This document shows, one piece after another, positions 43,347-51,175 of a stretch of DNA of 64,000 nucleotides. The position numbers and the translations under genes are program-made. Position 1 is the first letter of the stretch, and every line of letters begins with the position of its first letter. The notes beneath the pieces were generated by a model. That model was given only the letters and a program-made list of their open reading frames with translations. It searched no databases and was not told where the DNA came from. This stretch comes from Cysteiniphilum litorale (GTDB taxonomy: Bacteria; Pseudomonadota; Gammaproteobacteria; Francisellales; Francisellaceae). The stretch lies in NCBI RefSeq assembly GCF_003428165.1, contig NZ_QLIQ01000013.1, forward strand, positions 1-64,000, read 5' to 3'.

Positions 43347-43410
43347 GATTATCGGATCAAGTCCGAGAATGGACGCGAGTTGTCATATTCGGGCTTGACC
43401 CGAATATCCA
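43347..43410. repeat. 64-bp fold-back repeat after ftsZ and acyl-CoA synthetase
   Basis: GATTATCGGATCAAGTCCGA on the left pairs with TATTCGGGCTTGACCCGAAT on the right (read inverted, about 80% alike), separated by a few bases. Each arm also has its own small dyad (CGG-ATCAAGT-CCG and CGGG-CTTGA-CCCG). It lies between two convergent genes, about 30 bases past the ftsZ stop, and could serve as a bidirectional terminator. Confidence 0.7.
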
Positions 43411-43439
43411 TTATTATCAAGGAACTATTGTTTCGGCAC

Positions 43440-44525
43440 TTAATTACTATCTGGATTTACTTTACGCGCCAAGGTTTGCCCTTCGGTTAAGCTATTTTGG
43501 TTAGATTGAGTCTGTGTTTTTACCTGACGAATCGTGTTGTAGCGTTCAGTGGTGACATCAACATCAAAGCCAGTTGCAATAATCGTGATATCGACATGAT
43601 CACCCATATCTTCTTTGATGGAGGTGCCGATAATAACTGGCGCGTCAGGAGATGCAATCTCTGCCACACGATCACCTAACTCGGTGAATTCTCCTAAAGA
43701 AATATCATTACTAGAGGTAACACATACCAATAAACCTTTGGCATCTTTTAGTTCAATATCTTCCAACAAGTCACAAGAAACCGCCTTGTCAACCGCTTTT
43801 AAAATACGATCTTCACCACCGGCGTGCCCTGTACCGATTACTGCCAAACCAGGAGATGCCATAACTGTCTTCACATCCGCAAAGTCAACGTTAATGTGAC
43901 CAGGGGTACGAATAATCCCAGTCATTGATGACATCGCATTAAAAAGTACATCATTGGCAGCGTGGAAAGCTTCCATTAGCGTTGTTCTGTCTCCCAATGA
44001 TTTACGTAATTTATCATTAGGAATAACGATCAAGGAATTGACATGCTCTTGAAGTGCTGAGATACCTTGTCTAGCAACAACCTCGCGACGTCGCCCTTCA
44101 AATGAAAAAGGTGTCGTCACCACGCCCACTGTCACAATACCTTTGCGTTTTGCAACCTCGGCAATAACACCAGCAGCCCCCGTACCAGTACCACCGCCCA
44201 TGCCTGCAGTAATGAATAACATATCACAATTAGCAATAGCTTCTTCAATGTGATGCATGCTCTCTTGTGCTGCTTTAAGACCGACCTCAGGATTGGCTCC
44301 GGCACCTAGCCCTTTGGAAATAAACTCACCAATTTGCACTTTATGTGGTGCTAAATTTTTATCAAGCGCTTGCTTATCAGTATTCATCGCATAAATTTGC
44401 GCACCTTGTAAGCCTTTCTCGACCATGTAGCTGACAGCATTGCCGCCACCACCACCAACACCGATTACTTTAATACGACCATGTTCAAAACCACTTGAAT
44501 GTTGTTCTTGCTCTAAACTTGCCAT
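43440..44525 (-). CDS. ftsZ: Cell-division GTPase FtsZ, without the conserved C-terminal peptide
   Basis: FtsZ polymerises at mid-cell to form the division ring. The 361-residue protein has the tubulin signature GGGTGTG at residues 110-116, the T7 catalytic loop NVDFADVKTVM at 212-222, and the usual ITAGMGGG and NDKL regions. The tail after about residue 322 is short (about 39 residues) and ends ARKVNPDSN. The conserved peptide of the DIPAFLR type that binds FtsA and ZipA is not present, and no frame of the following bases supplies it. It is also not beside ftsA, ftsQ or lpxC. It may be a second FtsZ or a truncated one. Confidence 0.9.
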   Translation of the reverse strand: MASLEQEQHSSGFEHGRIKVIGVGGGGGNAVSYMVEKGLQGAQIYAMNTDKQALDKNLAPHKVQIGEFISKGLGAGANPEVGLKAAQESMHHIEEAIANCDMLFITAGMGGGTGTGAAGVIAEVAKRKGIVTVGVVTTPFSFEGRRREVVARQGISALQEHVNSLIVIPNDKLRKSLGDRTTLMEAFHAANDVLFNAMSSMTGIIRTPGHINVDFADVKTVMASPGLAVIGTGHAGGEDRILKAVDKAVSCDLLEDIELKDAKGLLVCVTSSNDISLGEFTELGDRVAEIASPDAPVIIGTSIKEDMGDHVDITIIATGFDVDVTTERYNTIRQVKTQTQSNQNSLTEGQTLARKVNPDSN

Positions 44526-44752
44526 CGTTTCTCCTAAAACTTTTCCCTTAACTAAAAACGCTTATAGTATATACGTAAATACGCTAAAATAACGATATTT
44601 CTGCGCTTTCATGCAAAAATCTTTCGTAAATAAAAGAAATTTAGCATAAATTATTTTTTGCACCGTGTATTTGCTTTTCTCATATATTGATAATGAATGA
44701 TTTATGTTACACTGCAGTTCAAGTAAGTTTTCTAGATGATGGGAATTTTTTC

Positions 44753-45223
44753 ATGGAGAAGCAATACGATAAAAACGAAGTTAGACTCATTAAGAAGTAC
44801 CCTAATCGGCGTTTGTATGACACTCAAGACAGTTGTTACATTACCGCAGAAGGTGTGCATAAACTGATTATTGAGCATGAAAATGTCGTTGTTGTTGAGA
44901 ATAAAAGTGGCAAAGATATTACCCGTAGTGTACTCATGCAGATTATTAACGATCTTGAAGAAACAAGCCCTCGACAGATGTTTAGTAATGAATTTTTGGC
45001 ACACATTATTAAATCTTATGGCACAGATATGCAAAACACGTTGGTGATGTGTTTTAACAAAACGCTAGATTTATATCTAGGACAAAAGCACGCCACGGAA
45101 GCAATTACCAAAAAATCAAATACTGCAATGTCGCCAAGCGATTACTTCAACACCACTGCAAGAGACAATATTAATCGTTGGCAAAAGTCTTGGGATAATC
45201 TAAAAAGCTCAAAAAAGCCATAG
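44753..45223 (+). CDS. phaR: Polyhydroxyalkanoate synthesis regulator PhaR
   Basis: PhaR is a DNA-binding repressor that also binds PHB granules. I chose the ATG at 44753, with a GGGA site ten bases upstream, over an earlier ATG at 44687 whose extra residues do not match the family. The 156-residue protein begins with the PHB_acc_N domain: LIKKYPNRRLYDTQDSCYIT, then LIIEHENVVVVENKSGKDITRSVLMQII, followed by the PHB-accumulation regulatory region near residues 75-110. The C terminus is Ser/Thr/Asn-rich. No pha synthase gene is in the window. Confidence 0.92.
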   Translation: MEKQYDKNEVRLIKKYPNRRLYDTQDSCYITAEGVHKLIIEHENVVVVENKSGKDITRSVLMQIINDLEETSPRQMFSNEFLAHIIKSYGTDMQNTLVMCFNKTLDLYLGQKHATEAITKKSNTAMSPSDYFNTTARDNINRWQKSWDNLKSSKKP

Positions 45224-45225
45224 CG

Positions 45226-47055
45226 TTATTTAGCAGCTAAGAAACGTTCAATCCGCTGATACAATACTTCGCATTCCTGCGGCACTAATTTACCAAAATT
45301 AATAAAGCCGTGAATCATGTTATCAAAATGATAATGGTGTGTGTCAACTCCTTTTTCCATCAAGCTTTGCGCAAAGAGTAAACCTTCATCTCTTAATGGG
45401 TCAAAGCCTGCGGTAAACACCATTGTGCGTGGCATTTTTTCAAGATCTTTAATGTATAGTGGCGATATCTCTGGCTCAGTACCATCCATATTTTCAGGTC
45501 GATACTGTGCGTTATACCAATTGACTTGACGTGACTCTAACAAATAGCCTTGGCTAAATTCACGCATTGACTCGGTGTTATGTGTTAAATCAGTTGTCGG
45601 ATAAATAAGCACTTGATTGCTTACCGTAAACTCGCCTGTTTGAATGGATTTCTCAACACAAAGTGCCGTGTAGTTGCCTCCTGAGCTATCACCAATCATG
45701 GTGAGGTCATTATGATCAGCCTTAATATCCACAGCATGCTCATATGCCCATTTAGCGACTTGATAGACATCATTAAAGCCTGCTGGATACGGGTTCTCAG
45801 GTGCCAAACGATAGTCAATAGCTAACACCACACGATTTGTCGTATGTGCCAAATGCCTACATGGCGCATCAAATGAATCAAGCGTTCCAGACACAAATCC
45901 GCCACCGTGAGTGTAAATCACAATAGGTAGATGTTCTTTAGGATTTGGATGATATAAGCGCACATTAATCTCACGCCCATCTACCTTCACCGCAAAATCA
46001 CGCACAGAGGCAATATCGACTTTGTTGCCAGCATATAGCATAAGCGATGCTGCTGATTTGCGCACACCTGCAATGGATAAAACCTCATCCTTTCTATACT
46101 TATTGACGAAATCTAATAAGTTTTGTAGTTTTTCTGGCACCGCTTTTTGCCCGTGATAAAGGGTTACTTCACGAATACTTTCAGCAGTTGATGTAGAAAC
46201 AATCGTTTCACTATGAGATTTCGCTAACACGTTAAACCAGCTTTGCTGGCGTGGTGTCATTCTGTCCCCCATGCCACTGATTGAGCTTGCAATACCTTGA
46301 TCACTACAATCACTTTGTGAGAATTCAGTTAAGTTTTCACCAACCCAGTGAATTAACATCACAGCCTTAGCATGGTTGTCAAAGCGCGTTTGTAATATAC
46401 AATCATTATTGGCGATATCATCTGACCATGGCACATAATCAACGATAAAATTACAAGGTAAATAATGAAGCCCCGCCTCGCGTGCTAAGGCAAACTCAGG
46501 AAAGGCAGTCATCCCAATAACTCCACCACCCATTGCCTGATAACATTTAGCATCAATCATCGTTGGAAATTGTGGTCCATCAATACATACACAGATTTGC
46601 CCGAAATGAATTGGAAAATCAAAATGCGCTTTTTGTTTTTTGATAATATCTGCAGCTTTTTCACTGATTGGATGGGTTAAGGATACATAGGCTAAGATGC
46701 CATCATCACAAAACGTCGATTCACGCAACCCCTTAGTGCGATCAATATACTGGTAAGGTATCGCCATATCGCCGGGTTTTAATACCGTTTGCAAGCTACG
46801 CACAGATGACAAGGCTAAAATAGCGGTTGCACCATATTTTTTAAGGGCATAAATGTTCGCGCGATAATTGATTTTACTTGGTAAGATATTTTCAGATTGT
46901 CCTGTGCGACACAAAAATAACATTTCAGCATCGCCAACCTTAATACGATAAAAGCCATTTGAACATAGCCCAAATGGTGTCTCGCGCGGCAAGGTTTCTA
47001 ATACTTCAAACTCATCAAATTCTTCAAATCCACTGCTACCGATAATTGCCCACAT
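45226..47055 (-). CDS. Fusion of an MTAP-like nucleoside phosphorylase and an HSL-family esterase
   Basis: The 609-residue protein joins two enzymes. Residues 1-245 match 5'-methylthioadenosine phosphorylase: GSSGFEEF, LPSKINYRANIYALKK, DGPQFPT, and IGMTAFPEFALAREAGL with the Asp of VDYVPW. Some positions differ from MTAP: RTGQ where RHGxxH is usual, and SSVRSL where TAxGSL is usual, so activity or substrate may have changed. Residues about 310-609 are an alpha/beta hydrolase of the hormone-sensitive-lipase group: oxyanion HGGG near 383, nucleophile GDSSGG near 455, Asp in DPLRDEG near 553, His in HGFIN near 581. No stop or frame change separates them. It is 94 bases after nrdJ on the same strand. 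Confidence 0.88.
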   Translation of the reverse strand: MWAIIGSSGFEEFDEFEVLETLPRETPFGLCSNGFYRIKVGDAEMLFLCRTGQSENILPSKINYRANIYALKKYGATAILALSSVRSLQTVLKPGDMAIPYQYIDRTKGLRESTFCDDGILAYVSLTHPISEKAADIIKKQKAHFDFPIHFGQICVCIDGPQFPTMIDAKCYQAMGGGVIGMTAFPEFALAREAGLHYLPCNFIVDYVPWSDDIANNDCILQTRFDNHAKAVMLIHWVGENLTEFSQSDCSDQGIASSISGMGDRMTPRQQSWFNVLAKSHSETIVSTSTAESIREVTLYHGQKAVPEKLQNLLDFVNKYRKDEVLSIAGVRKSAASLMLYAGNKVDIASVRDFAVKVDGREINVRLYHPNPKEHLPIVIYTHGGGFVSGTLDSFDAPCRHLAHTTNRVVLAIDYRLAPENPYPAGFNDVYQVAKWAYEHAVDIKADHNDLTMIGDSSGGNYTALCVEKSIQTGEFTVSNQVLIYPTTDLTHNTESMREFSQGYLLESRQVNWYNAQYRPENMDGTEPEISPLYIKDLEKMPRTMVFTAGFDPLRDEGLLFAQSLMEKGVDTHHYHFDNMIHGFINFGKLVPQECEVLYQRIERFLAAK

Positions 47056-47149
47056 AATTTTTCCTTATGGATTAATTGCCTGATGTATATTATCGGATAG
47101 TCTTGGCTATTTATCCAATCTAAAACAGCCAAAGTTTTATTTTTAAGGA

Positions 47150-49285
47150 TTAAAACTTGCCGTAATACCCTTCTTTTAAAGCATCATAAAGATTCGCTGC
47201 TGTATGCTCTTCGCCATCATACTCGATCATTTCATTACCCTTTAGCTCAAGCACTGAGCCATCATCAAGCGTGAAACGATATTTGGTTTTCTCAAGATCT
47301 TCATCTTTAACCAACACGCCTTGGAAAACTTCAGGATTAAACCTAAAGGTCGTACAACCCTTTAGGCCTTGATGATAGGCATAAAGATAAATGTCTTTAA
47401 AATCAGCAAATGGGAAATCCGTTGGCACGTTAGCTGTTTTTGAAATACTGGAATCAACCCATTTTTGTGCGGCTGCCTGAATATCAACATGCTCTTTTGG
47501 TTTGACATTATCGGCACTGATGAAATACTCTGGTAATTTTTGCGTTGGATCCTTGGTAAATGGCATGGCTTCTTTATTGACTAACTGACGATATGCTAAT
47601 AACTCATAAGAAAACACATCAACCTTTTCTTTGGATTTTTTACCTGCACGAATGACATTACGTGCGTAGTGATGGGCAAAGCTTGGTTCAATACCGTTAC
47701 TGACATTATTTGCTAGTGATAACGATATCGTGCCAGTGGGAGCGATCGATGTGTGATGGGTAAAGCGACAACCCTGCTCACCAATGGCATCAATGATAGA
47801 GATATCCTCTTGAGAGATGCGCTGCATATAGCGGCTATATTTAGCGTGCAACATCCGCCCTTTGATTACATCGCCAACTTTAATCCCATCTGCTGCCATC
47901 TCAGGACGCAAGCGCAAAAACTCTTCAGTGACGGTATAGTCTTTTTCAAGCACCGGCGCACTACCCTTTTCTTGGGCAAGTTTAACGCCTTCACGCCAAC
48001 CTTCTAATGCCATTTGTTTGGCAACTTCTTCGGTAAACGCTACCGAGTCTTTACTGCCATATTTCATCTTAAGCATGGTAATTGCAGAGCCCAAACCTAA
48101 AAAGCCCATGCCATGGCGGCGTTTGGATTCGATCTCATGACGTTGCTCTTTTAATGGTAAGCCATTGATTTCAACGACATTATCAAGCATACGCGTGAAA
48201 ATACGCACGACTTTACGATATTTATCCCAATCAAAACGTGCTTCTTTAGTAAATGGTGCTTCAATAAACTTAGTTAAATTAACTGAACCTAACAAACAAG
48301 AGCCATAAGGTGGTAATGGTTGCTCACCGCATGGGTTTGTTGCACGAATGGTCTCGCAAAACCAATTGTTATTATCCTCATTAACCTTATCGATTAAGAT
48401 AAATCCAGGTTCAGCATAATCATAGGTTGATGACATGATCATATCCCATAAGCGACGCGCCTTGATCGTGCTATAAATCTTGCACGCAACAAGTCCTGAC
48501 TCATCACTGATATACCCCTCTTTCACTGCCCAGTCGCGCCATAATACTTGTGACTTATCCTGTAAATCAATGTTATGCGCTTTTTGCTCAGCTTCAGTCA
48601 TTGGAAAAGCCAAATGCCACTGCCCATCATGCTCAACCGCATCCATGAAGTCTTTAGTGATAAGTAGTGATAAGTTAAATTGGCGCAAGCGCCCATCCTC
48701 ACGCTTGGCACGGATAAAATCAAATACATCAGGATGTCCAACATCAAATGTGCCCATTTGCGCACCACGTCTGCCACCTGCTGACGCCACGGTAAAGCAC
48801 ATTTTGTCATAGATATCCATAAATGACATGGGACCTGAGGTATGCGCGCCAGCGCCTGCGACAAACGCACCCTTTGGACGTAATGTCGAGAACTCATAAC
48901 CTATCCCGCATCCGGCTTTAAGTGTCAATCCTGACTCATGCACTTTTTGCAAAATATCATCCATTGAATCATGAATTGTACCTGACACCGTACAGTTGAT
49001 TGTAGAGGTGGCAGGTTTATGCTCAAGTGCGCCAGCATTAGAGACGATTCTTCCAGCGGGAATGGCACCATTTCTTAATGCCCACAAGAATTCTTCATAA
49101 TGTTGTTGTTGCAATGCTTTGGTTTTTTCAACCTCTGATAATGCTTTCGCAACACGCTGATATGTCGCATCAATATCTTGATCAACCGGTTCACCTAAAC
49201 GTGTTTTCAAACGGTATTTACTATCCCAAATATCCAAGGATGCTGCTTGAAAATCTATTGTAGCTGTTGCTTCTGTCAACGACAT
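47150..49285 (-). CDS. nrdJ: Adenosylcobalamin-dependent ribonucleotide reductase (class II) NrdJ
   Basis: NrdJ makes deoxyribonucleotides using coenzyme B12 and needs no oxygen or second subunit. In the 711-residue protein, the redox cysteine is Cys98 (TINCTV), the active-site set is NPCGEQPL near residue 317, and the partner cysteine follows in YGSCLLGSVNLT near 329. The barrel motifs PTGTISL and QGLKGCTTFRFN near the C terminus match class II enzymes. No N-terminal ATP-cone of the class I type is seen. The ribosome-binding site GAGGAG is close to the ATG. The MTAP-like fusion follows. Confidence 0.93.
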   Translation of the reverse strand: MSLTEATATIDFQAASLDIWDSKYRLKTRLGEPVDQDIDATYQRVAKALSEVEKTKALQQQHYEEFLWALRNGAIPAGRIVSNAGALEHKPATSTINCTVSGTIHDSMDDILQKVHESGLTLKAGCGIGYEFSTLRPKGAFVAGAGAHTSGPMSFMDIYDKMCFTVASAGGRRGAQMGTFDVGHPDVFDFIRAKREDGRLRQFNLSLLITKDFMDAVEHDGQWHLAFPMTEAEQKAHNIDLQDKSQVLWRDWAVKEGYISDESGLVACKIYSTIKARRLWDMIMSSTYDYAEPGFILIDKVNEDNNNWFCETIRATNPCGEQPLPPYGSCLLGSVNLTKFIEAPFTKEARFDWDKYRKVVRIFTRMLDNVVEINGLPLKEQRHEIESKRRHGMGFLGLGSAITMLKMKYGSKDSVAFTEEVAKQMALEGWREGVKLAQEKGSAPVLEKDYTVTEEFLRLRPEMAADGIKVGDVIKGRMLHAKYSRYMQRISQEDISIIDAIGEQGCRFTHHTSIAPTGTISLSLANNVSNGIEPSFAHHYARNVIRAGKKSKEKVDVFSYELLAYRQLVNKEAMPFTKDPTQKLPEYFISADNVKPKEHVDIQAAAQKWVDSSISKTANVPTDFPFADFKDIYLYAYHQGLKGCTTFRFNPEVFQGVLVKDEDLEKTKYRFTLDDGSVLELKGNEMIEYDGEEHTAANLYDALKEGYYGKF

Positions 49286-49654
49286 GGGGGCTCCTCATAA
49301 CTTAAAAACCAAAAAATACTCGTGCTATTCTAGCGCTATTTTTTATGAATGGCGGTATTTTTTTCCTTGAATATTTTCATGATATGACTTGACTCATCGG
49401 CTTTAATTGAGTTTCGTGACAAAACAAACCTTCGAGGCAGCAGTACCGTTTTGATATGCATTTATTTAGTGCTTAACCTAAATTATCCATGCAATTTTAA
49501 ACAAAAGCATTTGGTAAAGAATACTTAACTGATATATGATAATGGACATCTTTTAGTGACAAGAAACCAACCAGTTAACAATGACCATGCGCTTTAGTTT
49601 GTAGTGCTTGAGTATCATTTTGTGGTTTAAAAAATTAAGGACAATCTATACAAC
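49286..49654. other. 369-base non-coding gap between nrdJ and nadK
   Basis: This divergent region should hold promoters for both genes. I looked for a B12 riboswitch core and for NrdR boxes on the nrdJ side and found neither. It is very AT-rich. The only site I can point to is the candidate nadK promoter at 49511-49540. Confidence 0.6.
49511..49540 (+). promoter_or_regulatory. Candidate sigma-70 promoter for nadK
   Basis: TTGGTA (49511-49516) and TATGAT (49535-49540) are spaced by 18 bases, about 115 bases before the nadK start. In such AT-rich sequence chance matches are common, so support is weak. Confidence 0.3.
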
Positions 49655-50542
49655 ATGGGTTTTATTTTTAAGAAGATTGCCATCATCGGCACGCACGATA
49701 ACCCAGCAGTTGCTGAAACCGTTGAGTATCTTGCGCATACATTGATTGAGCACTCAGCACGCATTTATCTTGAAGCTGAAACGGCAGAGAGTTTAGATCA
49801 TCGCTTTGGTGAAGGTTATGATTTAAAAGCAATTGCAAAACACTGTGATGTTGCTGTCGTTGTTGGCGGGGATGGTAATTTCTTAAATGCGGCAAGAAGC
49901 TTATCTCTGCTAAGTAGTATCCCCATTGTCGGGATTAACCGTGGCAAGCTTGGCTTTCTAACAGATATTAACCCCGATGAATTAAGCACGCGCTTGTTTG
50001 ATGTGCTTGAAGGGAATTATCAACAGGAACAACGCTTTATGCTACAAGCATCAATCAAAAGCGACATCTGCCCGCCTGAAAAAACCGTGGCATTAAATGA
50101 TATTGTCATTGCCGCAGGTCAGCATAGCCGTTTATTTCAGATGCATGTCCATATCGATGGCCGTTACGCTTTTGATCAACGTGCTGATGGTATGATTGTT
50201 GCAACCCCTACAGGTTCAACTGCGCACGCACTCTCCGCAGGGGGGCCTATCATGCATCCTGGACTTGACGCCATTGTTATGGTGCCGATGTTCTCACACT
50301 CGCTAAATAGCCGCCCGATTGTTCTAAATGCCAACTGTGATATTCAAATCACTATTGGCGAGTATAACAATCCAGAACCAAGCTTAAGTTTTGACGGACA
50401 CATGAAGCTACAACTCACGCCAGGGGATACTATAAAACTTAGTCGCTGCCCAAAATCAGTAACGATCCTGCATCCACTGGATTATGACTATTTTCACTCA
50501 TTACGTTCAAAACTTCATTGGGGCAAAATGCTCTTTCCTTAA
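49655..50542 (+). CDS. nadK: NAD kinase
   Basis: NadK phosphorylates NAD to NADP and sets the NADPH pool. The 295-residue protein has the key VVGGDGNFL motif near residue 70 (GGDG), NRGKLGFLT, the NDIVIA stretch, and the Gly-rich TPTGSTAHALSAGGPI near residue 185. Length is normal. It is cytoplasmic. secB follows about 110 bases later on the same strand. Confidence 0.96.
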   Translation: MGFIFKKIAIIGTHDNPAVAETVEYLAHTLIEHSARIYLEAETAESLDHRFGEGYDLKAIAKHCDVAVVVGGDGNFLNAARSLSLLSSIPIVGINRGKLGFLTDINPDELSTRLFDVLEGNYQQEQRFMLQASIKSDICPPEKTVALNDIVIAAGQHSRLFQMHVHIDGRYAFDQRADGMIVATPTGSTAHALSAGGPIMHPGLDAIVMVPMFSHSLNSRPIVLNANCDIQITIGEYNNPEPSLSFDGHMKLQLTPGDTIKLSRCPKSVTILHPLDYDYFHSLRSKLHWGKMLFP

Positions 50543-50655
50543 TCTTTCCTTAAATTCAAACCATTGAGCTTTGTTTGCCAGTAAAGCTATTGGTATTTAG
50601 GCTTTGATCGGGCATAATAACGTCTCAAATTTGACAGAAAATAATAGGATTAAAC

Positions 50656-51114
50656 ATGGAAAACACACAAAATAGTCAGCCTAACTTTGTTGTTCAAAAA
50701 ATTTATACCAAAGATATTTCATTTGAAGCACCAAGCACGCCTGATGTTTTTAAAGCACAATGGCAACCTGAGGCTAATGTTAATGTGGATACAACATCTT
50801 CAAAGCTTGATAATGATGTATATGAAGTTGAACTAAGCTTAACTGTTACTGTTAAAAACAATGATAAAAATGCTTATTTGATCGAAGTTTCTCAAGCGGG
50901 TATTTTCACGTTACAAAACATGCCGGAAGATCAAATTGCACCAATGCTAGGCGCTTTTTGCCCAACCACACTATTCCCATATGCCAAAGAAACCATTGAT
51001 AGCCTAATCAATCGTGGCGGTTTCCCACAGATTAATCTAGCACCTATTAACTTTGATGCACTTTATATGCAACGACTTGCGCAACAGCAATCAGGTGAGC
51101 AGACACAGCACTAA
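50656..51114 (+). CDS. secB: Protein-export chaperone SecB
   Basis: SecB holds precursor proteins unfolded and passes them to SecA. The 152-residue acidic protein has the family pattern: FVVQKIYTKDISFEAPSTPDVF at the start, YEVELSLTVTV in the middle, then GAFCPTTLFPYAKETIDSLINRGGFPQINLAPINFDALY. The protein ends in a Gln-rich tail. It has a GGATTAAAC ribosome-binding region. No grxC or gpsA neighbour is seen. Confidence 0.97.
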   Translation: MENTQNSQPNFVVQKIYTKDISFEAPSTPDVFKAQWQPEANVNVDTTSSKLDNDVYEVELSLTVTVKNNDKNAYLIEVSQAGIFTLQNMPEDQIAPMLGAFCPTTLFPYAKETIDSLINRGGFPQINLAPINFDALYMQRLAQQQSGEQTQH

Positions 51115-51175
51115 ATTATAGTATAAAATAGCTTTTTCATAGCTAATCAACATAGTCTGGCAACTGCGCTAAGAG

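Noticed and set aside
49286-49654. B12 riboswitch or NrdR box upstream of nrdJ
   Set aside because: I looked for the B12-box and the AT-rich NrdR palindrome on the nrdJ strand and could not find either.
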